Shown here: positions 27,441 to 40,400 of the stretch, one piece after another
How the letters are laid out: each line of letters begins with the position of its first letter
Position numbering within the stretch: the first letter of the stretch is position 1
Source of the DNA: Amblyornis subalaris
Taxonomy: Eukaryota; Chordata; Aves; Passeriformes; Ptilonorhynchidae
Length of the DNA: 64,000 bases
NCBI GenBank assembly: GCA_018881555.1
Contig: JACAXG010000018.1
Coordinates: 4,362,346-4,426,345 of the forward strand
Reading direction: 5' to 3'
Made by a program: the position numbers and the translations under genes
The notes under the pieces: generated by a model
The model's input: the letters and a program-made list of their open reading frames with translations, nothing else
What the model was told of the DNA's origin: nothing
The model's database searches: none

Positions 27441-30400
27441 GTGAAACTAACATACCTAGTAAGTAAGGAACAATTGTTCCCTATTCATCCTACCATAAGA
27501 CTTAACAAGCTCCAAGTATCACAGTTTTAATCAAACAGAAACATTTTTCCATAAAATTCACAGCCACACTGTATAGTCTACTGTTACAAGAATGTTGTGG
27601 CTAACAAATATATAAATAGGTTTAATAAATAATTGTGACAATCTATAGAGAAAGGGTTCAGCAAGGGATAATAAATATATAATGCACTTAATCTACAGTT
27701 TAAGTAGTGTGTACATTGTGCACAGCTGGAAAATGGGAAAAGTATCACTCTGTGCTTGTCCTGTTCTCAGGCCTAAAACACAGTGAAGAGACCGTACTCT
27801 GTTCTGATTTAGCGTGGTCATTCTTGTCCTATTATTTAGACCCAAAAGCCATAAGCTCCATGATCTAATTATACCTGCCTTCAAGAAACAACTTAAATTT
27901 GACTTCTATTTTCAGCACCAGGCAGGAAAACCATTAATTCTCTTTTACAATAAATAGGGGCTGATCATTGCTGGCACAATGATTAACTCCTTCCTGCAGC
28001 AATTCTGCATATTCTGTACTGCTGCAGCAATCCCTTCTGACTGCAGAGCAAACTCCACTCCCTACTTACTCTTCTTCACCTGACTGTGTATCCAACTGAT
28101 CTCCCATCTTCTTCTTCATTATATTTATCATACTGTACTTTTCTGATTCTTGCATATAGAGGAAACTTCTGTGTTCTCTTAGACACAACAGAATATTACA
28201 TGTAACCTTTAGTCACAGTGCATTACTGTATTTAAAAGCAACATTTCCACATCTTTTACATTCTGTAGTACAATTTTATTTTCTGCACCGACTTTAATTC
28301 AGTTTTGTCTCCCTGAACATTTCAGAGTGTGAAAAAGTACAAATAATTTCCACAATGTCATATATATATATACATACATATATATACACACACATGTATA
28401 CACACACATATATGTATGGGTAATTCATTTTCAACATCATATTCACCAAACTACTTATATCAACAGTTTTATTGATCAGATACTTACATTCATTTTTATG
28501 GTTTGGAAAATGAGGTTTTAATTATAAAATCAGTACCTGTGTGGGTACATGAAGCTGCAGTTCAAAATGGAAGAGCTGAGTGAGCTGCAGCATGCTGAAA
28601 CTCTAAGGCAGGGCTGTGCCTCAGCACCAAGGAGAAGGAAAGGTGAGCAAAACCAGCCCTGTCCACTTCTCTTCCCCAAGCAGGCTTATGCACAAATTAA
28701 ATTCGAGAAAAAAAACCAAGAGCTAGAGATAATGACTGAGCTTTTTAATAGAGTTTATATGCTTCACTTCCACAGCATTTTAATGAAATTTGAATGCCTA
28801 ATTCTTCTGGGTTCTTTTAAAAACCCCAGTCCGCATCACCAGATGCATAAACTATGACTGAATGCTTTCTTTTAATGTTTCCTAGTCACAGGGCAAAAGA
28901 ACCACATTCTGTATGAATTATAAACTGCATTTACAACAACCAAGTAAAGTGCAGGAAGGGCTGGATTAACCCAAAATACACGGGATGATTTGTAAAAGCT
29001 GTAGTTCCCGACTGGCCTTCAGAGCATAGATGGCAAGTTAACATGCAGCAGAAGGCTGTTATCAGAATAAATCAAAAATCCATTTCGAGAAACTTTAAAG
29101 CCTTTAAAATACTGACTTTACAGCAATAGAAAGTGATACAATAAATGCATATTTAGCTTTTTCATCTTTTTGCATCAATGAATCCAAAACTGCTCTGCAA
29201 ATAGTGCGTAGATACATCTGTCACAGGGCAGAAGTTCTGTGAGCAACAACATCCAAGAGGAAAGGTTGGTGGCAGAGACCTTGCAGAGTAGCAGTCCTCC
29301 AGAGATGATCTAGGAACANAGGCACTCTGAATAACATCAGCATAATTCAGGCTGACCTAGTTCAATTTACTCACTTTGAATAAACAACCTTAAAAGACAG
29401 AGATTCTCTGACACCTAAGGAAGAAAATGGTGCTTCTAAATTCCATGTATCCTGTACAGTTTGGGTAAAGGAGGGTGATTTTTAGGGTTGGAGGCTGTTA
29501 CAAGGCCAGATGCAGAAACTAAACAGGGATACCAGGCAGTGCACAAGCCTGATGTGTTTTATGCTTNATTTTCAGCACATCTATTTTTTAAGAAATTGAT
29601 TCTGATGGTTTGAATCAACACTGTGTTAGCACACTCTGCTTCTTCATTTCGATAATTAATGGCAAGCTTCTCAAACATTGGCTGAAAATTTTCCTAGGCA
29701 GATTTGGGGTTTTTTTTTAGCTTGGCTTCGTGAGAAAATGAAGCTTGCGTGCATCATACCGTCTCTCTGTCATGTTTGTTCAGCTTCAAGTGAACTGAAC
29801 AGCATAGTCATTTTTCAAGTAGGAAAATCTTACAACAGACCTGTGCAAAATTCAGCACATCATGGAAGGCAGGTCCCAAAGTCATTAATTTTGTTGCCAG
29901 CAAAGAAGAAGAACAGTCGATTAGGTTCCTCTAGTAGCAGCTGCTGGCCATGCTGGACACGTACAGGTTGGCCACGTTGCATGAATGATCTCCAGAACAG
30001 CATCTGCTGGGTCATTCCCAGTTGTTAGGCCAAGCAACAGTAGCTACAAGCCACAGAATGAAGAGGAGCTGGAGTTAAGTGAGGCATCTCACTACGAGGA
30101 CACAGAGACATTGGAAGGTACGATGGAAGAGGGCACTTCAGTGGCACAAACACGAATGTATTGCAGCCCAAAGAGACAAAGCCAGAGCAAACCAGTTCTC
30201 ATTAGTTCTGCCATTCAGGGAATGATCTGGATCTGTTGGGTTTTCCCTTCATCTCTCTCAATCCATCTGTCTCCAATTTTCCAGCTGGACTTACCTGGGC
30301 TTGAAGCTCCTGTGTACAAACCCCTATACAGGCACAAAGAGCTATAGATAGGTAGCCAGTCACCTGGGAGACGATGCATACAGGATAAGCCCACGATTAA

Positions 30401-33400
30401 ACATATATGTACCATAAGCCAATGTTATATGTGATGCAAACTGATGACATATGATAAATCATAGAATAGATGGTTTAACATAGGTAAAGTGACTTATGCA
30501 ATAAGCCAATACATTGATTTACCTAAGCAAGTGCCAGTTCCTCTTGCACACAACAAGTAGCAGTTGAAAATGTGTCCCTCAATTGGACACACAAAAAGAA
30601 TACATAAGAGCTCATACCAGATGGAGGCTGCCTTTTCTTCACATGCTTAAGAAGAAAACATGCTGATGTTGATGAAACAGCAAGTCTCTTTTTACAACTC
30701 TGCAGGATGATAATAGGTGTCTGTTGACAGCTTCCTGAATAGAAAGGAGGATCTTTGTGAAGCACATGAGTACTTTCACACATGTGTAACAGAGAGTAGT
30801 TTAAGACCCAAGACACCTGCCAGCACAGCCACTAGGCAGAACCCTGGCAGACCTGTTTGCCTCTCAGGAGATGACAATATGTAGCCTGGCTTCCAGTATC
30901 TGCTGACATCCCCTTTCCACCCACTGCCATTTGCAATTCGAAAGAACCAAAACAATAAGCAAAGCTACTGTATCCTCCTTCTCTGAGAGTGCAATGTTAG
31001 TAAGGTTTCTTATTTTTGCTTGGAGTAGGTTTTTTTAAACAAAAGGAGTGCTGCAGAATGAAAGCCAGACTTGGAGGCAGTGCTGCTGCAAGCACAACAC
31101 ACCCTTTGTTAGCTGCTGCACGCACCGAGCAGAGCGGCACTTGGGAAGCCTGCATGGCAGCTCTGCAACTCCGCCAACCATCCCGACTGGCATCAGCCCA
31201 TTTTGAAAGGAGAAACAGTATTTGTAACCCATAACTCCTACTGCAACAAAACTAAGATATAATTCAGGATTTAAACCAGAACAGACAATCTCCTGTTTTG
31301 TATGTGGCATAATGGTTCACCTGTTTACCATTGCTTTCCACAGTGAGTTGGGTTATGCAAAAAAACAACCCAAAAAATCCCACAAAAGCCAAAACAAAAC
31401 AAAATCTGTCTTGAAGAAATTAAGCTAATAAGAATTCCAAAAAAAGCGTCCCATGCCTCTGCCCCGGGCTCCAGTAATGATAGTGAATTGCTTATACCAG
31501 ATATGCCCAAATGATCATAATTATGATCTCAGATATGTCTAGATGTCGTAATGAACAGGAAAGAAAAGAGAGCTAAGTCCTTGCTACCCTGAAACTGTCT
31601 GATCCCCCAGCCAGATGGAAGATAGCAGCTACAAAAAAGAGAGGACTTCCCTGCAGCGAAGCGGCCCAGTCTCTCCAAGGTTTTATGACCAACCATGCCT
31701 GCCCCTAAGGCTTCAGAGAAAAATTAAATAAAAAATCCAGAATTAACCTAGGGAATCAGCCTCTTGCCTTCTGCAGGCAGACAGCTGTAGCTCTGAAGCA
31801 CAAGACTGGGTTTTTTTACTCATTATCTTAAAGCAGAGCTGAGCGTGTGGAACATGATGAGGGCAATGAGAGCTCTCTGTTCTCTTCAACAGTTTATAAA
31901 AGAAGGGAGTGACAAAACACAAATACAGATTCACAGATGTAAAGATTGCACAGAACAAATGACCTCCACTGCCATCCAAAGAGATGTTGCCAATCCTGTT
32001 CCCAGACTCAGATTAAAGTGTATCCAATTGGATTAAATTCCTAGCACTGGCAAATTTACCACCTACCTAGACTGGGAAATTATTTCTACGCGTAATCACC
32101 CTCACTGCATCTTTATAGTGATTGAATTTTTCAAGCTTTGATTTCCAGCCATTGGATCTTTTCTAGCTTTGTTTCTGCAAGACTGAAATCTATACTTGAT
32201 TTAGTTGTTCTTTTGCTCCTAATACATTGGTAATGCCTTCTTATTGTCTCAAGCTCTACTGACCAGTAATAATTCCTTATTACCTTTATCTTCTCCAAAA
32301 AGTCATTTACATTGTGTAGATTCAATTTTCATTCTCAGTTATGCCCCTCTTTTCCATACTTAACATTGATTTCTTGTTTAATTATCACCTTTGTGCCTTC
32401 TTTACTAGGCTAGNTTTCCTCTCCAAGGTAACTTACTCGTCTGCTCATTAAAGCATACCCTTTAGAATACCCAGCAGGATTTCCCTGAGAAGTCTCACTT
32501 TCTATTAAAACCTCCCCTTTTAGCACTTGGTTACGGAAGCAAGTTGTTCTGATGAACTGGTCGATTTCACATAATTCTGCCTGGTGTAAAAAGTTTGTTT
32601 CCACAAAATAGAGGTACTGCAGTATCTGTGAGAGCCAACACTGTTTGGTGCACCACAAGTCCAATAGATTTATTTTTTCATGCTTGATGCAGACATTTCC
32701 ATATTACAATATCCTTGAGATTTTCCTGAGATTAGATTTTTCCTAATGCTGTTCAGAAGTAGTTCTCATTCTGGATTTACTGATGGCAATACATATTTTC
32801 CTCACACATTGTGAACAAATCTTAGAAAGAGGTGCTCTCCACTGCATCAGAATTTGTCCCTCTGTACTTGTAACAAATGCCCACCAGTCTGCTTTGCTGT
32901 TAGTGTAACAGTTATAAAATTTGTGCCATTTTCATGTTACACTACAAATTCCAAATCAATTATCCTCATTTAAAATTTTTGGAGGTTTTGAAAATATCTT
33001 TAAAAGGTAATATGGAAATATTACTCCTCTTTAACATATTAATTGAATTAAAGTTATCATTGTTTTTCAGCCTTTGAAATCTGCAAGAACAACATATTGT
33101 GGACAACTCAACTGCACAATTCNTATAGTGCAAGTAAAACGCCAGTGGTTTTGTTTGATGGTTTGGGGTTTTTTTTATTCTGGTACTTGGATTGCAAAAT
33201 CAAATAAGAGTACCAATGAATATTGATCCACTTTTTAGTATCCAGTACATCTAACATTATACCCAAGTTGCTTTTGTTAAAAAACTGTGGTACTTGAAAA
33301 TATTTTTAGATATTTCCTGGCTCCTCTAAAACAAAACAAATAGATCCTTTGTCCCACCACAAGTTACTATATTGCATAGATGAAGCTATATGAGGTACAA

Positions 33401-33700
33401 AAAGAATAAAAAGGCCCAAGTGCCACCATTTTCAATGCTAAAAGTATTATGGTAAGTACCTTTTTTAAAAAAAATTAAATTCAGGTAGCTCCACTTACTC
33501 ACCAACACCATCAAGATGGAGCCATTCAAGTCATGACTAATCACTTAACTCCAGGCAAGTTCATTCACATCAAAGGAAAGAAGCAAACATAAAGACCTTG
33601 TGTGTCCTAAGCATCACACTAGAGCTGGGCAAACACAGTTTCTTCTCAAAGTTTTGGGGAATTTCTCTGGACTTTAGCATTTGGGAACCAATGTGGGGTG
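27441..33700. other. Intergenic, no gene recognised
   Basis: Contains the TA/CA microsatellite at 28359. Two overlapping frames of 116 and 120 codons at 29678-30347 have no recognised similarity. No LINE landmark, tRNA or snRNA seen. Confidence 0.65.
28359..28417. repeat. TA/CA-rich microsatellite
   Basis: Alternating (TA)n, TACA and (CA)n blocks, imperfect. No gene association is seen. Confidence 0.9.
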
Positions 33701-33809
33701 GGAAGGGAAGGGAAGGGAAGGGAAGGGAAGGGAAGGGAAGGGAAGGGAAGGCAAGGCAAGGCAAGGCAAGGCAAGGCAAGGCAAGGCAAGGCAAGGCAAG
33801 GCAAGGCAA
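33701..33809. repeat. Two-part pentanucleotide array (GGAAG)10 then (GCAAG)11
   Basis: Ten perfect GGAAG units (33701-33750) change abruptly to eleven perfect GCAAG units (33751-33805) plus a partial unit. A 5-base unit has no stop codon in several frames, so long shadow reading frames with Lys/Gly/Arg/Glu or Leu/Pro pentapeptides cross it; these are not genes. The first half is a pure purine/pyrimidine tract able to form triplex DNA. Confidence 0.97.
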
Positions 33810-34255
33810 CAAATGAACCCCAAGGAGGTATGACAGCTGTAGTCCCTAGTCTAAGAAACATCAGAAGTATATTGAACAAAAATATCATTGTGGCAACATG
33901 TGAGTTTGAAGGAACCCCAGAATATGCTGTGGCTTGTTACAACCTCCTCCTGAGGGCACAGCTCAGGGTTGTGAGCAACACAGGTCCAACTCTTCAAAAG
34001 AAGGAAAGAACTGAAGCCAGGTCTCCCATACTGGGGTGAAGGCTGAAGTCATTGAGCTTTAGGGTAAAACTTCCAGAAGCCTTGTGAACTTCTGTTCCTT
34101 GCTTTCATCATATGCAGTCAAAAAGTAAATAGTATTATTGAGGACAAATGGATCACAAGCTGAACACAAGCCAGCCTGGTGCTCTTGCAGGAATGAAAGC
34201 AGATGGTGTTGGGGCCTGCCTCAGTATGTCTGCAGCCAGCAAACAAAAAGGACAT
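33810..34255. other. Intergenic spacer between pentanucleotide array and CR1
   Basis: A frame crossing the array ends at 34039. The sequence may include older CR1 material leading into the element at 34256, but no clear landmark is visible. Confidence 0.5.
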
Positions 34256-34750
34256 GGTAATTCCACTCTCCTCAGCACTTANTAGGCCACACCTGGAATA
34301 TTGTGTCCAGTCTTGGTCTTCCTACCAGAAAAGACATATTAAAAAAGTGGAGATAGTCTAGCAGAGGGCCGTCAAGCTGATCAGAGGACTGGAGAACTTG
34401 ACAGATGAAGAAAGCTTGAAATAATTGGGTTGGTTCAGTGAGAAGAGACAGCTGAGGGTTGAACACCATTTTCCGACACTGAAATGGTTGTTACAGAGAT
34501 GATGGAGATTCTCTTCAGCAAGATGCCCAGTGCCAAGAAGCAATAGGCTGCTTCAGGGGAAACCTATTTCAATTTAAGAAGAAATTCTTCACCATGAGAG
34601 CAGCTGAACTTTTAACAGGTTTCCCAGAGAAGTGGGGAAACTCATTGTGCTTGACAGGCCCCTGATCATCTTATCTAAGGTCCTGCTTTCAACAAGAGCC
34701 TGATAATCCTGAGCTTCCTTCCACCCCAGGTTTTTCTATATGATTCCATA
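34256..34750 (+). mobile_element. CR1 LINE 3' fragment, sense orientation
   Basis: Starts with the ORF2-end motif GGCCACACCTGGAATATTGT and runs through the CTAGCAGAGGGCCGTCAAG and AGAAGAAATTCTTCACCATG blocks to a terminal TATATGATTCCAT, the CR1 3' end in forward orientation. It is 5'-truncated, diverged and non-coding. No intact reading frame. Confidence 0.87.
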
Positions 34751-37294
34751 ATTATCAAGGTTTTGTTCTGACTAAAAAACATAAAGCAAACAAAAATACT
34801 CAGTGCTACTAGAAATACATAATTTTCAGTTAGGACTCCTGACAGAAAAACAGATTTGCTATGTAGTTTTAGTTAAGTTTCATCAATGCCTTCTGTCTCC
34901 TTTCACCTTCATTGAGGGCTTTCTAAGATACCTCTATAAACTTTGTCAGTAAATATAGATACAAACAGTTTGCTGATTTCTGATGTCTTGTATGTTACAC
35001 CTTGAATTGCTGACAGGCATTTATTCAATGCAGTCCTATTTATGTACAAACCATATATATTATATGCTGTTTCCTTAAACACAGTAGGAAGCAAACAGCA
35101 AGAGACAGTTTCCTTACTCACAGTTTCAATCGCCTCTTTCTCAGGGTCACGTTGCAAGCAGACCTCAGGCTGATGGGCTTCCTTGCTCCCTCTTCCGTGC
35201 ATGTCTGCAGTGCTCTGCTCCTTGCAGAAATCCACACAACCACAATAAAATTTATCTCATTTTCAGAACACCAAAGAAGTTCCTCAGATAGTCTAGCCAG
35301 GGCTTTACCATGACTAGCACATTGCCTGCTCTGGAGAGAACAGTTGAGAAATGGAAACTATTGCTAACTAAAAACCAATTTAAATATTATGTTTCAGTGT
35401 GCTTGCACAGCAGGCCTGAAACAGCTGCAGAGTGATGGGGTACAAATGCAAAACCATATACTTGTATCCTTCTAAAACACTGAACTAACCGTTGCATGAC
35501 ACCATGAAAAGACAAGGTCTACATTAATTACAAAATAAATAATTTATAGAGTTCTACTGGTAACCAAACAGACTCATCTTCCATTTGCAATGTTTCAACA
35601 GTGAGCTNACAGGAAAGACTTTCTGGACTAATTCTACTCATTTACCTCAGGCGAATATATTGGGTGAACATATAGGGCTATGATGAAAACAAAGGATCAG
35701 TACTAGGAAATTCTACAGGTGAAAAGTAGGAAATAAAGAAAATGGCACAGCCATGCTTCCTCGTAAACTGCTTCACTTTGATTCATGCCCACGTGACAGA
35801 TACATGCTTCATTAATGATAANAAAATTGCTTATACATATTGAAAAAAAGTAAACAATATCTACAAGAGTGAAGACTGTATTTTCAACTCTAAAAGAAAC
35901 CTTAGCAGATAAAAATAATACGAAACAGGACAGCAGCACCACCATTGTGTGCAACAGTACCAAGGGCAAACCCAAATATTCTGGTTATCACAGAAAGGTA
36001 TCACCTTGCTGTCTCCCTCTAATAAACTTGCCTTGAAAAACATAATATCCAATGGAGGATCTTGTAAGGTATCCCTCATAAAAGGCTTGTGACGAGAAAT
36101 ATGAAAAACAAAACCTTCTCCATGCTTCAAAAACAGCAAGGGCAGAGCATGCTTTTGTTCAGCTCGTGCTATAATTCTCTCATTAGTAATACCATTACTG
36201 ACATCCCTGACATCCTTACTTAAGAAGGATGTTTGAAAATTTGAAAGAAACTACAGGAAAAACTGGTGATAGAGAAATCTTGCCTTACAGTTAGAAACTG
36301 AAGTGCCTCAATGAGATTTGCTTAACAACTAAAGAGGGCTGAGATGCCTCGATCCAGACTTTAAGTGTTTTCATTGAATAATGTCCAGCGCTAAAGGCTN
36401 TTTTTAATCCAGCAGAGATTGAACAAGTTAAGTCAAAGCTAAATTCAGACCACAAATAAAACATTTCACATGGACAGTGAGTGTTGGCATACAAGTGGTG
36501 GACTCTTTGTTCTCTGAACTCTTTAAATATGAACAAGACATCTTTTTAATGAAGTTCACCTTGGTCTTCAAGCAAGACATACAGAGCAATGCTCTGTGGT
36601 TAATGCCAAGGCTGGACTGGATTACATGACCAAAATGATTGAGCCCTTCTTCTCTTAAAGTCTATGCAGCAATTACATTGAGACATGCTTGTAATTTACT
36701 CTAAGCACATTTTGTAAATAATTATTAGTGTTACTACACCCTTACTGACATACTGAAAGTTATTTTCACGTAAATGGGCTACTTTTGTAGAGAACATTTT
36801 GACTACTGTCCTAGGACTCACATATTTAAGGAATTAAAATTTAACAGGGACACAAGAAAATTCACATATAGCAATTCAAAGGCTGATCTGCTCAGTGCTT
36901 AGGTCCTATAGAGACTAAAAAGTATTCAACTAATTCTCCAGTGTCCTATTTGCCTGAAGCCCCAGCTGCTTTTTATGGAAGCTAAGAATCTCTAATATTC
37001 TACCAGTGTTTAGCTAATACATATATTAGTTTATGAGGCTCAGCAAAGAACACGCNTTATTTATTAACCTTTCACTAAACCCTTCACAAACTCAAACACT
37101 GGCAAGAGAATAAGAACAAAAGCACACGAATGTTATCAGGAAACATATATATTTATTACTTTCCAATTTCCCCAGCCCTTGGTAACCATTGAATTTTCAT
37201 TATTTTCATTGATTTGATCAACTCCTTTTAGTTCAGAACATGAATAAGCTGAAAAGTGAAGATCCAAAATAAAATTTCCTTTCATAAAGCATTT
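34751..37294. other. Intergenic, no gene recognised
   Basis: AT-rich. The longest frame is 108 codons on the minus strand (35235-34909), without recognisable content. A degenerate CR1-like 3' scrap may lie near 36600-36660 but is too diverged to call. Confidence 0.6.
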
Positions 37295-37457
37295 GTCTCC
37301 ATATAGAATTCACCGGCATAATTATGCCCCTATAGTTCTGATGGTATAACTCCCCATGTGGATGCTTGAATTCTACAGGCATTCATGCAAGATTAAAAAG
37401 CATCCACAAGGCATAATTATACCACTATAGTCTCTGGTAAATTTCCCCTTATAAAGA
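37295..37457. repeat. Old palindromic element, probably a degenerate MITE
   Basis: Centred near 37382. The inner arms, GTGGATGCTT (37358-37367) and AAGCATCCAC (37398-37407), are perfect. The match continues outward with small gaps to CTATAGT...GGTATAA on the left and TTATACCACTATAG on the right (outer edges 37330 and 37430). Weaker complementarity extends to GTCT/AGAC near 37295 and 37456. Size and symmetry fit an old non-autonomous DNA transposon. No family name is recognised. Confidence 0.5.
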
Positions 37458-40400
37458 CGACCTTTCGATGTTGAAAGAAAAAAGGTTATTTGGGAGGAAA
37501 GAAAGAAAGAAAAAGCCCTTCAATTTCCTAATGTAGAAATGTTACGAGGTTTTCTGCTCTTTAGTTACAACACACTATACAAGCATGCACAAAAAAAAAT
37601 TACAACTGTGAAAACAAAGGTTCCTTGGATGATTCATTTTGACTGACCACCAGTCAGAGCCCAATGACCTGAAATGATATCACATTTACTCAAGGTTATT
37701 TACCAAGGTTGGGGAATATTAAAAGATCTAGGTAATCTTCCCTTTTAATATCATGGGGACAATTGATTTGTGGCATATGTGTTCATCAGTTTTGCAAAGC
37801 AGCTTCTGTGAGCTATACTACGCAGCAAACTGTTTTGTGCCACTGCATAAAAATGGATCTGAGGTCTCAATGCCATAATGAGAGACAAAATGACAAAAAT
37901 ATAGTAGATTTTGTACTCCCTGTATAAAAGATGAATGCAATAGATCTGCTCTCTCCTTAGTTCCTTCAGCTTGTAGCTATGTGGTTAGAAAGCACAACTT
38001 CCAGTGCTCAGTTAGATAAAACTTAAAAAAAGGTAAACACNTGAAAGTAGAGGAGTTGGTGGTTAAGGCATCCAAGCAATCATAATTCTCTTACATAAAA
38101 CTGTGCATAAACAGTTAAAAAATGAGTCTACTGAAATAAACTAAATTTAACTCCATATTTCCCTCAGGTTCTCATTATAGAAGTAAATTAATGTTGTCTG
38201 GATGGCTTCTAACTGTGTGTTTTCTTTCTTAACGTATTCCATTTTATTATAAAAGTGCAATATTTTTGTACATTTTCTAGGTTTCAATTATTATTTTTTA
38301 TAGCTAATGGACTTCTAAAATATTTTAACATTAATATTCTAATACACTTAGCTTTTACACAGTTTCATGGCAAAGATTTTTCTTGGATTTCTTTTCTTTA
38401 CAATTATTAAAGATGTTATACATGAGCATTAAGAAATAATCACATGGATAATACAGTATAGTAACCAAAATATACAGGGNAAAATCGGCACAATGCTTGT
38501 CAATCAGTCTTTGTATGGTCATAATTGCATGAATGGTCAAAAGTCATGAAGCTTAACATTGATTTACAATTGATCATTAGATCAGAGATGTAAATTATTA
38601 AGAGAGGACTCAAGATTTCTTGTTTCTAAGTCCCAGCTAGAGCTAGGCATATTTAGAAGGAGGAGGGAGACCAGCATGAAAATAAGTGAAAGCTTCAGTA
38701 AAGCCACTCTGCACTGTTCAGAAATGTAACTCAGTAGGTTAAAAACCAAACAAAAAGCTAGGGGTGGGAAAGGTAGCTGGGACTAAAACCAGCCAATGTT
38801 GAGAGAGCCTTCATTTGCTGTACAGCAGAGCTGAGTTCAATTCTGCACTGTGTCCAGGCCTGCCCTTTCTNCCTCACAGAGGCACAGCCTCATCGCCAGA
38901 CCAGTCTCATCGTTCCAGCCATGGATGATGGAGCATTTCATAAAAGATGCCACAGGCTCTCAGCAAATGGGAAGGAGAGCATCCTACCCACAAGCAAGCT
39001 GACTAGCTGAGCTTCAATATCACAGTGGCCGGCCCAGAGCTGTTGACCCCACTTTAGCCACTGGATATATCATCCTAATTAGTCACAATTATATAGTCAA
39101 CATATTTTTTAATTTTAATCTGTATTTCCTCAGCTCTAGACTGATTAATTTTAGTTCTATGGTGAATCTGAAGAGTCTGTACTGGTAATTTCTGAGATAA
39201 TTCCATATTAATTAAAGCAGCAAATTTCTTACACAATCTGTTGAAAATAATTTTACTGAAACAGTGGGTGGTGATGTAAAATTAGTGAGCATCCATCTTA
39301 CACTCAAAGAGAAAATAAGGTCAAGTACCAGAGAATGTATTTTCACACATAAATCAGATAGGTTGCCTTTGCTCTTCGTACAACACAGATGCTATGGCTC
39401 AGAAGGGGAACCTGTTCCTCTACCACCATTTAGAGTTTAATAAGTAAACTTTAATAAATCTTCTTGTACCAATTGAAAGCACCTTTTTAACAGCCTGCTG
39501 AGGTACAAACATATATTCTTTCTGTTTAACTTGCTATGTGGGCTGTACACTCCTGCAGAGGGGCAGACCTAGCTACAGACACATGCTTGCTTCGTCCTGC
39601 TGCATCTGCAATCAGGGCTACGTACAGGACTCAATGAATGCTACTTCAAAGCCTCCTTGCTCAAAAATTTCCAGAGTTTCCTTGGCTCTCCTACTTCGTC
39701 TCCTACACATGGTCACACTAAAGTATGCAACCCTTCAGAACAGATTATTCCATCACGGGAAGCACCATGCAGTTATTCTCAGGACAATTCAGTTACATGA
39801 GCTTCTGGAGAGCTATCCAATGATCACTGAGATCACTCCTTAAAATTTCTGTGTGCCTCCTACACCACAATATTCAGGTATATAAATATAGGCTAAAAAT
39901 TCGTGCAATTAGTAGAGATGTCTCATGCATTCTTTAAAGCAGAACCCAAACTTACTCCCAGAGCAGTGAACACCTTCGTGTTTGGTAAACAGCAGCAGCT
40001 GCATCTGCACAGTGCATAGAAAGAGATGAGAAAATACTGTGTTCTGGCTATAGTGGCATGCACTGCTGCACAAACTCTTCTGCTCACAGCACAGAGGAAA
40101 AACCAGCAGTAAAATCTTAGCATTCTCAGAATTTTGGTTTATGTTCTAGTAATGTAGCCAAAATAACCAGCCATATTATAAGGACTGTCAAAAACGTTAT
40201 CTGATATGTGAGTGCACCAGCAACAACACAAGCTTTAAAAGCTTAAAAGCCATTTTGAGAATTAAACAAAGATTGACAGTATCTCTATTTTGTAGTGCCA
40301 ACTTTTTGAACACTTTGCATTTGTCATGAAACATATGATGGTGTTGGCAGCAGTTCCCAGTTAGCACTGGTCCCCTTTGTGAAAGCCACTGACTAAACAA

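Noticed and set aside
33570..34039. Long repetitive ORFs on both strands across the pentanucleotide array
   Set aside because: A stop-free 5-base unit yields open frames automatically; the peptides are simple pentapeptide repeats.
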